Of a DNA stretch of 64,000 nucleotides, positions 35,856 through 44,308 are shown piece by piece. The notes beneath the pieces are model-generated. The model was not told the origin of the DNA, did no database searches, and saw nothing but the letters and a program-made list of their open reading frames with translations. This DNA is from Spirosoma validum (GTDB lineage: Bacteria; Bacteroidota; Bacteroidia; Cytophagales; Spirosomataceae). Position numbers and translations under genes: made by a program. The first letter of the stretch is position 1. Each line of letters begins with the position of its first letter. Location of the stretch: NCBI RefSeq assembly GCF_014699035.1, contig NZ_JACXAA010000003.1, forward strand, positions 434,001 to 498,000, written 5' to 3'.

Positions 35856-35873
35856 ATCTATGGAAGCTGCCAA

Positions 35874-36086
35874 CTATGCTTCGATCGGCTCTTGATATAC
35901 TTTTATTAGTTGAGTAGCTGCTAATACCGGAAGCGCGTAGGTTACACCATTTAAGTCTGCAAATTCAACAAGAAAGCTTCCATTACCGAATACCTCAACA
36001 ATAGCCCCTAAGCTGCCCTTTCGTAATTTTTCAGTGGGCAGATCGGAAAGTAATACAACGGTGTCTAATAAGTCGGGAGTGTCCAT
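35874..36086 (-). CDS. DUF4926 domain protein
   Basis: A 70-residue protein starting MDTPDLLDTVVLLSDLPTEK. The pattern DTVVLLSDLP, LRKGSLGAIVEVF and FLVEFADLNGVTYALPVLAA is that of DUF4926, a short beta-rich family. ATG 36086 is chosen over 36116, which would read through the stop of the DUF6883 gene. DUF4926 genes often follow DUF6883 genes, as here (11 bases). This pairing has been suggested to be toxin-antitoxin-like, but that is not established. It lies directly before the duplicate rarA tail. Confidence 0.85.
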   Translation of the reverse strand: MDTPDLLDTVVLLSDLPTEKLRKGSLGAIVEVFGNGSFLVEFADLNGVTYALPVLAATQLIKVYQEPIEA

Positions 36087-36097
36087 AGTTTTCCGAT

Positions 36098-36433
36098 TTA
36101 AAGGTTTACGTAACAACTGACTAAACGTGGAAACGATTCGCCAAAGAGAATAATCCAGGCTGTTGTAACAGTGGCTTTTTGGCCTTGATTGGCCATATCG
36201 AAATCCACTACGTATAAATCTCCCTGTTGGTTCTATCCATTAGCCTGGGTCTCATTCAGCAAAACTATGGTCAAAATCGTTTCTTTAAGCAATAAGTAAT
36301 CTATTGCAGTAAGCCCCAGGGCCGATTTAAACACCCGGGCTTTATGTTTCCCAGTAATATGTGTTTCTGATAAACAATAGCCAACTAGTTTTTGATCATC
36401 AATATAGGCTTTTTCAGCAAATGGTAAGAGCAT
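36098..36433 (-). pseudogene. DUF6883 gene with in-frame amber stop
   Basis: From ATG 36433 the frame reads MLLPFAEKAYIDDQK, then GKHKARVFKSALGLTAIDY, and reaches a TAG at 36233-36235 after ETQANG. Past the stop the same frame continues with GDLYVVDFDMANQGQKATVTT, AWIILFGESFPRLVSCYV and a TAA at 36098-36100, so both halves of a DUF6883 domain (about 110 residues) are present in one frame. The stop is therefore a single-base change, a sequencing error, or a rare readthrough event. It follows rarA at 30 bases and precedes DUF4926 by 11 bases. Confidence 0.75.
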
Positions 36434-36463
36434 AGAATGAACCGAACAAAACAACTATCAATT

Positions 36464-37735
36464 TTAATACCCGTACCAGTCTCCCCACCATTTCTGCAAA
36501 CTACGGCGGATTTCGGCTTCGCGGGCGTTCTGACCCGGTTCGTAAAACTTGCGCCCTTTTAGGTCATCGGGCAGGAAGTTTTGCTGGACAAAGTTTCCTT
36601 CGTGCGAATGAGCGTACTGGTAATCTTTACCATAACCAATCTGCTTCATGAGCTTCGTAGGCGCGTTACGTAAATGCAGCGGAACGGGTAAGTGTGCGGT
36701 CTGTTCCGCCTGCGCCAATGCATCATCGATTGCTACGTAGCTTGCGTTACTCTTAGGCGAAGTCGCCAGATAAACCGCTACTTGTGACAAAATGATACGT
36801 CCCTCTGGCATGCCGATTGCCCGAATAGCCTGCACTGCTTCCGAGGCCATAATCATGGCGGTTGGATTTGCATTGCCAATATCTTCCGAAGCCATAATCA
36901 GCATCCGTCGGGCAATGAACACCGGATCTTCGCCAGCGACAATCATCCGCGCCATCCAATACAAGGCCGCGTTTGGATCGGAACCACGTAATGATTTAAT
37001 AAAGGCTGAGATAATATCATAATGCTGTTCACCCGATTTATCGTAGCGGGCAATATTCTGCTGCGCTACGGTAGTTACTCCTTCGTCGGTAATCACTAAC
37101 GGATCGGATGACACGTGTGCTGAAGCAACTAACTCCAGCAGATTTAGCAGCTTACGCCCATCGCCACCTGATAAACGTAGCAGGGCATCGTATGACTCGA
37201 CCGTAATCTTTTTAGACTGTAAAAACGTATCCTGCGCAATGGCCCGATCGACAACCTGAATCAACTCATCGCGACTGAGAACTTCCAGAATATACACCTG
37301 ACAACGCGACAATAACGCGCTGTTTACTTCAAACGAAGGGTTTTCCGTTGTTGCCCCGATCAGGGTTATCTGCCCTTTCTCGACAGCGCCGAGCAGCGCA
37401 TCCTGCTGACTTTTGTTGAACCGATGAATTTCATCAATAAAAACCACGGGTGGAAACATACCACTCGGTCGACTTAATACGTCCCGGATTTCTTTAACTC
37501 CCGAGTTAATCGCGCTTAAGGCTATAAAAGGGCGATTGACGGCTTCGGCTAGCAGCAACGCCAGTGTAGTTTTACCAACGCCCGGTGGCCCCCACAAGAT
37601 CATGGAGGGCAATCGTCCGGAAGTGACAGCCCGACGTAGTGCACCAGTTGGGCCGATAAGTTTACGTTGACCAATTACGTCGTCAAGGGTGCGCGGGCGA
37701 ACCCGCTCGGGCAATGGCGTTGAGTCTGTATTCAT
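36464..37735 (-). CDS. rarA: Replication-associated recombination protein A (RarA/MgsA)
   Basis: A 423-residue AAA+ protein that acts at stalled replication forks and Holliday junctions. RPRTLDDVIGQRKLIGP opens the clamp-loader-like fold, with Walker A WGPPGVGKTTLALLLA, Walker B VVFIDEIHRFNKSQQDALL, the sensor-1 TTENPSF, the tetramerisation domain (YDIISAFIKSLRGSDPNAALYW) and the C-terminal LPVPLHLRNAPTKLMKQIGYGKDY. The end is LQKWWGDWYGY. The 3' end is duplicated at 35788-35855 beyond a two-gene cassette. A 46-base purine-only tract lies just upstream of the start. Confidence 0.95.
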   Translation of the reverse strand: MNTDSTPLPERVRPRTLDDVIGQRKLIGPTGALRRAVTSGRLPSMILWGPPGVGKTTLALLLAEAVNRPFIALSAINSGVKEIRDVLSRPSGMFPPVVFIDEIHRFNKSQQDALLGAVEKGQITLIGATTENPSFEVNSALLSRCQVYILEVLSRDELIQVVDRAIAQDTFLQSKKITVESYDALLRLSGGDGRKLLNLLELVASAHVSSDPLVITDEGVTTVAQQNIARYDKSGEQHYDIISAFIKSLRGSDPNAALYWMARMIVAGEDPVFIARRMLIMASEDIGNANPTAMIMASEAVQAIRAIGMPEGRIILSQVAVYLATSPKSNASYVAIDDALAQAEQTAHLPVPLHLRNAPTKLMKQIGYGKDYQYAHSHEGNFVQQNFLPDDLKGRKFYEPGQNAREAEIRRSLQKWWGDWYGY

Positions 37736-37754
37736 TCAGCGAAGTTACTCGATT

Positions 37755-37800
37755 GAGGAGAAGGGAGGAAGGGGAGAAGAGGGAAGAAAGGGAGAAAAGA
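37755..37800. repeat. 46-base purine-only tract
   Basis: Every base in 37755-37800 is A or G on the plus strand, in a pattern of GGAGAAGAGGGAAGAAAGGGAG. It is followed by TTATGATGCCTTCGTCTCTTCTC, and GAGAAGAG in the tract can pair with CTCTTCTC near 37816. It lies between the rarA start and the ECF sigma factor terminator. The sequence is shared in part with the hairpin at 43332-43403 (GGAAGAAAGGGA and TTCGTCT). Confidence 0.6.
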
Positions 37801-37825
37801 TTATGATGCCTTCGTCTCTTCTCAA

Positions 37826-37864
37826 TAAAAAAGACCCAGCAGCCTGAAATAGCTACCGGGTCTT
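37826..37864 (-). terminator. Rho-independent terminator for the ECF sigma gene
   Basis: Read on the minus strand, AAGACCCGGTAGCT through AGCTGCTGGGTCTT-like pairing (with mismatches) is followed by a T run. The outer 7-bp stem AAGACCC/GGGTCTT is perfect. It is 25 bases past the sigma factor stop. Confidence 0.75.
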
Positions 37865-37889
37865 CATTCAAGGTTAGGAATAGTCAGCG

Positions 37890-38489
37890 TCAGAGCGACA
37901 CATTTTCAAGCGTAACATAACGCTTGAGGTTGCTCATAGCACCAAAAATTAAATTATAAACAGACTGGATATTGATTTGCATGAGGGCCGAAATCTCTTC
38001 ATTGCTCATATTCTGAAAATATCGCAGGTGAACCGCTTCACGCTGACGGCGGGGTAATTTGTCAAGGGCCTGATGGAGACAATCGTTCATAAACGAATCT
38101 TCTTCGTGGGCAATCAACAGGTTTTCGTGCGACGGATCAGCTCCGGGAAGCATATCGCCTACCCGCCGACCGTTGGTGATTTCGTCCTGGCTAACTAGCT
38201 TCTGCTCAGCCGTAAGATGACGAACCAGCTTCCGTTTAATGGATGCCATCAGGTAAAACCGCACGGAGGTGGTTGGGCCGATGGTGGTACGGTGCTTCCA
38301 GAGTTCAACGAACAGATCGTGGATGCAGTCTTTGATCAGTGCCCGATCCGTAGCGAAGTGGGCGCAATAATGGTAGAGGGTTTGAACATAATTTTGATAC
38401 AATCGGGCAAACGCATTTTCATCGCCACTGCGAAACTGATTCCAAAGGGTTTCGTCATCGGGGCCGTTGTGAGTACGGGAGCGAGCCAT
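37890..38489 (-). CDS. ECF-type RNA polymerase sigma factor
   Basis: A 199-residue sigma-70 family factor. Region 2 runs DETLWNQFRSGDENAFARLYQNY and CIHDLFVELWKHR, with the linker FYLMASIKRKLVRHL. Region 4 is CLHQALDKLPRRQREAVHLRYFQN with MSNEEISALMQINIQSVYNLIFGAM. No anti-sigma gene (FecR-like) is adjacent, unlike most Bacteroidota SigK/FecI-type factors. A 14-base direct repeat, AAGGTTAGGAATAG, occurs just past both ends of the gene. Confidence 0.93.
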   Translation of the reverse strand: MARSRTHNGPDDETLWNQFRSGDENAFARLYQNYVQTLYHYCAHFATDRALIKDCIHDLFVELWKHRTTIGPTTSVRFYLMASIKRKLVRHLTAEQKLVSQDEITNGRRVGDMLPGADPSHENLLIAHEEDSFMNDCLHQALDKLPRRQREAVHLRYFQNMSNEEISALMQINIQSVYNLIFGAMSNLKRYVTLENVSL

Positions 38490-38584
38490 GATAGGGTAAG
38501 TAAAGGTTAGGAATAGCCTTGAGGTCTGTAAACTTACCGATAAAAAATAGAATTAAAAAAGTAATTAAATAAAATTTTTTTTTG

Positions 38585-40309
38585 TCACTCTTTCACTATT
38601 TGAAGAGGCACAAAACTGAATCGTTTTCCGTCGAACAGACCCTTGTCACTGAGTTTCAGGTTGGGAATAACCACCAGGGCCATAAAGGAAAGCGTCATGA
38701 AAGGAGCCGCCAGGGTGCTGCCTAACTCCTGCTTGGCAAATTGGTCGAGTGACGAATACTGCATTGCTACGTCGTAGCCGTCCGAATCGGTCATTAACCC
38801 GGCCACGGGCAGCGGTAAAACTTGCTCACTGGTGCCGGTAGTTAACTTCAAAAAGTCACGGCGACTCATGCGCTCATCATCGCTTTTATGCGCAGCTGCT
38901 CCGGCTACGGCCGATAAGCCGCCCTGCGCTTCAATGACTAAATTGATCGCTCGACAAAGGCTCTCGTCATCACAACCAACGGCGGTAATATTATGGGAAT
39001 CGTGCCCGACAGAAGAAGCAATAGCGCCTTGTTTCAAGCCAACGTTTTTAATAAAGGCAACCGCAGGCGGGACATCCTGATACCGGTTAACGACCACCAA
39101 TTTTAAAATATCCCGCTCAACGTCTGGTACAATCTGACCGTCCTCTACTTTCGGTTCGAGCTGTATTTCATTCGTGATCAACTGCCCATCGAGCGCTTCA
39201 ATGACCCGTATTACGTTTGCTGAATCACCGGAATTCGCCGAAGACGTAACGTGTACGGCAAAATCGTCTGGGTTTTTTGGCGAACAATTGAATTGATTGA
39301 CGTGCTCACTCCGTAAATCTGGAATAGTGGATTGTCCATCTTCGGCAACGATCTGGCCGTTGATGACCGTTTGCTGCACCCGCAAATCCTGCAACGTATC
39401 GACCACAATGTAATCGGCAGGATCGCCTTCCCGTAATAAGCCAACGGGCAACCGATAATGCAACACTGGATTCAAACAGGCAGCCCGCAGTACGTTCCAG
39501 AGGGAATGTCCCTTTGCCAAAGCCCGAATCACCAATTGGTTGATATGTCCTTCGGCCAACGTATCGGGATGTTTATCATCGGAGCAAAACATGATTTGCG
39601 CCGGGAACTGGCTCAATAGCGGAATCAGCGCGTCGAAATTACGGGCGGCACTTCCTTCCCGGATCAGGATGTGCATACCCCGACGCGCTTTATCAAGGCC
39701 TTCTTCATACGTAAAGCATTCATGATCAGTGCTGATACCGGCATCGATATAGCGCTGAGCGTCGTCGCCGGTTAAGCCGGGCGCGTGACCATCGACGGGC
39801 TTGTTGAACGCTTTTGCCAGCGCAATTTTTGCCATTACGTCCGGGTCCTGATGCAATACGCCCGGAAAATTCATCATCTCGGCCAGATAGCCGATTTCCT
39901 TCATCGCCAGAAGTTGCCGAACGTCCTGAACGTCGATGAGAGCACCCGCTGTTTCGAACGTAGTGGCCGGCACGCACGACGGGGCGCCAAACATAAATTT
40001 GAATGGTACGCGCCGACCTTCTTCGATCATATAGTTGACACCCGCAACGCCCAGTACGTTGCCAATCTCATGCGGGTCGGACACCGTGGCAACTGTACCG
40101 TGTACGACGGCTAACCGCGCAAACTGCGGAGGTGTCAACAGCGAGCTTTCAACGTGAACATGCGCATCGACAAAACCGGGTAGTACGTAGGGTTCGCCAG
40201 GACGTTCGGGACCGAGTCGCTGAATGTGAGAAATTCGACCGTCGGTAACCGTAATGGTTCCGTAAAAAATTGCCTGATCAAACAGGTTCAGAATATTCGC
40301 CGTAATCAT
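38585..40309 (-). CDS. ade: Adenine deaminase
   Basis: A 574-residue amidohydrolase that converts adenine to hypoxanthine and ammonia. YVLPGFVDAHVHVESSLLTP gives the metal-binding HxH motif; ISTDHECFTYEEGL and MFCSDDKHPDTLAEGH give the further metal ligands His and Asp. IKNVGLKQGAIASSVGHDSHNITAVGCDD belongs to the C-terminal domain unique to this family. It lies 3 bases after the DUF5009-like gene on the same strand and is probably co-transcribed with it. Confidence 0.94.
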   Translation of the reverse strand: MITANILNLFDQAIFYGTITVTDGRISHIQRLGPERPGEPYVLPGFVDAHVHVESSLLTPPQFARLAVVHGTVATVSDPHEIGNVLGVAGVNYMIEEGRRVPFKFMFGAPSCVPATTFETAGALIDVQDVRQLLAMKEIGYLAEMMNFPGVLHQDPDVMAKIALAKAFNKPVDGHAPGLTGDDAQRYIDAGISTDHECFTYEEGLDKARRGMHILIREGSAARNFDALIPLLSQFPAQIMFCSDDKHPDTLAEGHINQLVIRALAKGHSLWNVLRAACLNPVLHYRLPVGLLREGDPADYIVVDTLQDLRVQQTVINGQIVAEDGQSTIPDLRSEHVNQFNCSPKNPDDFAVHVTSSANSGDSANVIRVIEALDGQLITNEIQLEPKVEDGQIVPDVERDILKLVVVNRYQDVPPAVAFIKNVGLKQGAIASSVGHDSHNITAVGCDDESLCRAINLVIEAQGGLSAVAGAAAHKSDDERMSRRDFLKLTTGTSEQVLPLPVAGLMTDSDGYDVAMQYSSLDQFAKQELGSTLAAPFMTLSFMALVVIPNLKLSDKGLFDGKRFSFVPLQIVKE

Positions 40310-40312
40310 AAA

Positions 40313-41518
40313 TCAGATGCGGATAAATAAATTCCGGCGGTACATCCACCGAAGAATCAGGTAAAAAATGCCCAGCGTAACAGCACCAATCAATAGTTTT
40401 TCGTAGGACGGACCAAAGATCAGGAAGGGGCCATGCCCGAGGTGTGTATATAACGACGTAATGATGAAGCTGTCGATCAGATGCACCAGGCAATAAATAG
40501 CAATGGAATTCATGCCAACAACGACAAGTGGAAAAGCCCAGGCTCGTTTTTCCTTTACGTCGATAACGTAGTAGAAGAGAGCCAAAAGCCAAAAGCACCA
40601 GCCTCCGCTGAATAATACCCAGGCGGGTGTCCAGATACGTTTCACGACGGGGCAGATTCCCAAAACGTGCAACAGAATGCCCGATGCAAGACCAATGGCT
40701 CCGGCCAGTAAAAACCGTTTCAGAACTTCCCGCTGGCTAATCCCCGACCGCAACCATCGACCAGCCTGCAAACCCAGAATCATCGTGCCGAGCGTAGGGA
40801 TGAAACTAAGTGTAGCGTAACCTCCTCCGTTAAATAAAAAGGGTTTTTCGCGCGGAAACAGATTCAGGAACCACGTATCAAATGCCCACGCCAGATTACT
40901 GTTTTTATTGAAACGCGCCATCAAACCCGTATAAAACTCAGACCAGTCGGGTGGAACCCCCACAGCGGTATAATCGAAAGTAGATCCGGGGGCCGGATAG
41001 ATTACAAACGCCAGCCAATAGGCAAACAGAATCAGGCCGAAGGCAATCCAGGTGATTCGGGGTTTGGCATAGCCCAGCAAGAAAAGAAAGGGATAGCCAA
41101 GACCAATTTGCGTAAGGGTATCTTCAAATGTAAATCTCGTTTGTTCGGAATGAGTGGAGCGCAAAAAGATGCCAAGCAAAATCAGAATCAGCGATCGACG
41201 TACGGCCCGTCCAAACAGTTTGCCAAATCCATGTCCCAGCGTAGCCCGGCTGGCCACTGAATAGGGCAACGCTACGCCCACCAGGAAAGAAAAAGAAGGC
41301 TGAATTAAGTCGTGCAAGGAACAACCCGCCCATTCAACATGACTCTGATGATGGGCCAGAAATGCCCAGAAAGCACTAGCTGGAAAAGCTTCGTGCAAGC
41401 GATCGAATTGCAAAAGTTCGGCCGCCATCAACGTCATGACAAAACCCCGGTAGACGTCCATCGACATCAACCGACCAGCCAGGAAAGGGCTTGGCGCAGT
41501 AGATAAAGGTTGGGGCAT
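40313..41518 (-). CDS. DUF5009 / HGSNAT-like integral membrane acyltransferase
   Basis: A 401-residue membrane protein with about ten hydrophobic segments. The first motif, [21 protein letters not shown], and [32 protein letters not shown] are typical of the heparan-alpha-glucosaminide N-acetyltransferase-like (DUF5009) family in Bacteroidota. [19 protein letters not shown] is near the C-terminus. The His of the HDLIQP motif is the likely catalytic residue. The substrate is unknown; a role in modifying glycans or peptidoglycan sugars is inferred. It is the upstream gene of a two-gene unit with ade. Confidence 0.85.
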   Translation of the reverse strand: MPQPLSTAPSPFLAGRLMSMDVYRGFVMTLMAAELLQFDRLHEAFPASAFWAFLAHHQSHVEWAGCSLHDLIQPSFSFLVGVALPYSVASRATLGHGFGKLFGRAVRRSLILILLGIFLRSTHSEQTRFTFEDTLTQIGLGYPFLFLLGYAKPRITWIAFGLILFAYWLAFVIYPAPGSTFDYTAVGVPPDWSEFYTGLMARFNKNSNLAWAFDTWFLNLFPREKPFLFNGGGYATLSFIPTLGTMILGLQAGRWLRSGISQREVLKRFLLAGAIGLASGILLHVLGICPVVKRIWTPAWVLFSGGWCFWLLALFYYVIDVKEKRAWAFPLVVVGMNSIAIYCLVHLIDSFIITSLYTHLGHGPFLIFGPSYEKLLIGAVTLGIFYLILRWMYRRNLFIRI

Positions 41519-41650
41519 AAGATCGGTAGGATTCGGACGTTAAAACTTGGTACTGTCTGGCACATTCGCAAGCGAAGAACACAAACTTTTTAGGAAAGGC
41601 TGGTATATTTCGCCCAAAGACGTCTCTTTAAATTAAAAATCCGTTTTCCA

Positions 41651-43324
41651 ATGTCTGCTCGTGTATTGAAAGTTCATCCCGCCGATAATGTAATTGTTGC
41701 TTTACGGGATCTGTCGGCTGGCGAACAAATTGACTTCGGGAATGATACGTATACCCTCCCTTATGCCGTTAGCGCCAAGCATAAATTCGTGACTGAAGAT
41801 CGTCAGCCCGGCGATCCAATTACCATGTATGGCGTACTGGTCGGGAAAGCCACTCAGCCTATTCGCCGGGGTGAATCCATCACTACGTTTAATCTTAAAC
41901 ACGACGCCGATCGCTACGGTCTCGATAAAAAGCAACCGTATTCCTGGCAACCTCCCGACGTTTCGCCCTGGCAGGGCCGTACGTTCATGGGTTACCACCG
42001 CGCTGATGGCAGTGTAGGAACCCGCAATTACTGGCTGGTTGTACCCCTGGTTTTTTGCGAGAATCGGAACGTATTGATTCTGAAAGATGCTTTTGAACGG
42101 GAGCTGGGCTACTCGCAACCCGATACGTACCGCGATCAGGTTCATGAACTGCTGAGTTTGTATAAGGCGGGCGATATGAGCGTCATCAAAAAGATGGAAC
42201 CGTTTGTCGCCGAGTCGCAGAATCAGACGCTGGCGCATCCAGCCAAATTGATAAATCGTCCGTTTAAAAACGTTGATGGCATTAAGTTTCTGACGCATGA
42301 AATGGGTTGTGGGGGCACCCGGCAGGATTCAGCTTATCTGGGTTCATTGCTGTCTGGGTTCATCAACAATCCGAACGTAGCCGGAGCGACGGTACTTAGT
42401 CTGGGTTGCCAGCATTTGCAGGTCGATATGGTTGCAGCGGAGATCAAACGGCAGAATCCGAAGTTTGACAAGCCGCTGTTGCTGTTCGAACAACAGGCCG
42501 GAACCGAGTATGCGCTGATGGCGCAGGCCGTGAAAGAAACGTTTCTCGGTTTGATCGAAATCAACAAACTCGAACGCCAGCCCGCTCCACTCAGCGCCTT
42601 AACGGTTGGTCTGAAATGCGGTGGTTCCGATGGGTTTTCGGGTATATCGGCCAATCCCGTTCTGGGCCATCTGTCAGACACGCTCGTTACGTTGGGCGGC
42701 AAAACGGTATTGGCTGAATTTCCGGAGCTGAACGGCGTCGAGCAGGAGCTTATCAACCGCACCGACGACAATGCCAAAGCGCAGAAGTTCATTACGTTAA
42801 TGGGCGATTATTCAGCGCAGGCCGAAGCCGTTGGCTCGGGTTTCGACATGAATCCGTCACCGGGAAATATTAAGGATGGATTGATTACGGATGCGATCAA
42901 GTCAGCGGGAGCCGCTAAGAAAGGTGGTAACGCGCCCGTTGCCGATGTACTGGATTATGCTGAACCCGCCACGACACCCGGTCTGAGTCTGCTTTGTACA
43001 CCTGGCAACGATGTAGAAGCAACAACAGGCATGGCCGGATCAGGGACCAACGTTATTTTGTTCACGACGGGTTTGGGTACGCCCACCGGCAATCCGATCT
43101 GTCCGGTCGTGAAGGTGTCGACTAATACAAAATTGAAAAACCGGATGCCCGATGTCATTGATTTCGACAGTGGTCCAATCATTGATGGTGCCCAAAGTAT
43201 TGAACAAAACGCTGATGCTCTGCTCGAATACATTATCAGCCTGGCATCAGGTGATCTAATAACGCAGGCCGAACGGCTTGGTCAGGACGATTTTATTCCC
43301 TGGAAACGGGGCGTGTCACTTTAG
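41651..43324 (+). CDS. uxaA: Altronate dehydratase (UxaA/GarD-type)
   Basis: A 557-residue dehydratase that converts D-altronate to 2-keto-3-deoxygluconate in uronate catabolism. An N-terminal SAF-type domain (DNVIVALRDLSAGEQIDFG, KHKFVTEDRQPGDPITMYGVLVGKA) is followed by the catalytic part with RADGSVGTRNYWLVVPLVFCENRN, HEMGCGGTRQD, LGCQHLQVDM, LKCGGSDGFSGISANPVLG and GTPTGNPICPVVKVSTN. It is a full-length, fused UxaA. D-galactarate cannot be ruled out as substrate. It overlaps no neighbour and is followed by an SDR gene. Confidence 0.93.
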   Translation: MSARVLKVHPADNVIVALRDLSAGEQIDFGNDTYTLPYAVSAKHKFVTEDRQPGDPITMYGVLVGKATQPIRRGESITTFNLKHDADRYGLDKKQPYSWQPPDVSPWQGRTFMGYHRADGSVGTRNYWLVVPLVFCENRNVLILKDAFERELGYSQPDTYRDQVHELLSLYKAGDMSVIKKMEPFVAESQNQTLAHPAKLINRPFKNVDGIKFLTHEMGCGGTRQDSAYLGSLLSGFINNPNVAGATVLSLGCQHLQVDMVAAEIKRQNPKFDKPLLLFEQQAGTEYALMAQAVKETFLGLIEINKLERQPAPLSALTVGLKCGGSDGFSGISANPVLGHLSDTLVTLGGKTVLAEFPELNGVEQELINRTDDNAKAQKFITLMGDYSAQAEAVGSGFDMNPSPGNIKDGLITDAIKSAGAAKKGGNAPVADVLDYAEPATTPGLSLLCTPGNDVEATTGMAGSGTNVILFTTGLGTPTGNPICPVVKVSTNTKLKNRMPDVIDFDSGPIIDGAQSIEQNADALLEYIISLASGDLITQAERLGQDDFIPWKRGVSL

Positions 43325-43331
43325 AGGGAGG

Positions 43332-43403
43332 AAAAGGAGGAAGGAAGAAAGGGATGAAGGGAGAATAATAATTGAACACTTCGTCTGTTTCCTTCCTCCT
43401 TTT
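43332..43403. repeat. Purine/pyrimidine hairpin between uxaA and SDR gene
   Basis: AAAAGGAGGAAGGAA (43332-43346) pairs exactly with TTCCTTCCTCCTTTT (43389-43403). The bases between include a further purine tract and TTCGTCT. It ends 28 bases before the SDR start and can act as a terminator for uxaA. Confidence 0.6.
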
Positions 43404-43430
43404 TCCCTTTCCTCCTTTCTGTCTCTACTT

Positions 43431-44204
43431 ATGTTTTCACTCACTAACAAAACTGCCCTCGTCACTGGGGGCGCCAGCGGCATTGGGCTGGCCATTTCCA
43501 AAACGTTCGCACAGGCGGGCGCTTCCGTACATATTCTGGATCTTAACGGTGATCAGGCCGAGCAGGCTGCCAGCGACATTCGCCAGGCTGGGGGACAGGC
43601 CACAAGTCATGCCATCGACGTATCGAATCAGCAACAGACGGTAGAGGTCATCAATCAAATTGCTGCTTCAGGGCCGATTCATATTCTGGTCAACAACGCA
43701 GGTGTTTCGCACATTGGTAAGGCTGAAACCACTACCGAAGCTGATTTCGACCGGATCGTACGTATCAATATCAAAGGCGTCTACAACTGTCTGTTCGCCA
43801 CTATTCCGCACTTGAAAGCGAATGGCGGAGGTGTCATTCTGAACATGGCGTCGATTGCTGCTACGTTGGGTCTTTCCGATCGTTTCGCTTATTCAATGAG
43901 TAAGGGCGCCGTACTAAGCATGACGCTTTCCGTTGCGAAAGATTATTTGAACGAAAATATCCGTTGCAATTGTATTTCACCTGCGCGCGTCCACACGCCG
44001 TTCGTAGACGGATTCCTGGCCAAAAACTATCCGGGTCAGGAAGCGGAAATGTTCGAGAAATTATCAAAATCACAACCCATTGGCCGTATGGCGAAACCCG
44101 AAGAAGTTGGCTCGCTGGCGCTGTATCTATGTTCTGATGAAGCCGGTTTCGTTACGGGCTGTGACTACGTACTGGATGGCGGATTTACGAGATTAAACTC
44201 CTAA
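43431..44204 (+). CDS. SDR family oxidoreductase
   Basis: A 257-residue NAD(P)-dependent short-chain dehydrogenase. The nucleotide-binding TGGASGIGLAISKTF is at residues 12-27; the catalytic set is NNAG, Ser in NMASIAATLGL and Tyr-Lys in YSMSKGA. It ends GCDYVLDGGFTRLNS. ATG 43431 is chosen; the longer frame from 43278 overlaps uxaA. The substrate is probably a sugar acid or related polyol because it follows uxaA. A strong terminator follows. Confidence 0.93.
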   Translation: MFSLTNKTALVTGGASGIGLAISKTFAQAGASVHILDLNGDQAEQAASDIRQAGGQATSHAIDVSNQQQTVEVINQIAASGPIHILVNNAGVSHIGKAETTTEADFDRIVRINIKGVYNCLFATIPHLKANGGGVILNMASIAATLGLSDRFAYSMSKGAVLSMTLSVAKDYLNENIRCNCISPARVHTPFVDGFLAKNYPGQEAEMFEKLSKSQPIGRMAKPEEVGSLALYLCSDEAGFVTGCDYVLDGGFTRLNS

Positions 44205-44217
44205 AAAATCAATCTGT

Positions 44218-44266
44218 AAAAAGAACTAGCCAACACGTTGTCCAATGTGTTGGCTAGTTCTTTTTT
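44218..44266. terminator. 19-bp perfect hairpin, bidirectional terminator
   Basis: 44218-44236 (AAAGAACTAGCCAACAC in its core) pairs exactly with 44247-44265. The right end gives a T run on the plus strand, and the left A run serves the minus strand. It lies between the convergent SDR and GMC genes. Confidence 0.9.
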
Positions 44267-44308
44267 AGCTCAGAAACGGGAAAATTAGTCAGAATCTGCA
44301 CCAGATGG

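Noticed and set aside
37740..37870. CRISPR-like or tandem repeat in the purine tract
   Set aside because: There is no regular repeat-spacer period; it is a single low-complexity purine run followed by a terminator.
43278..43430. 51-residue N-terminal extension of the SDR protein
   Set aside because: It overlaps uxaA and a hairpin and contains no family residues; ATG 43431 gives the correct start.
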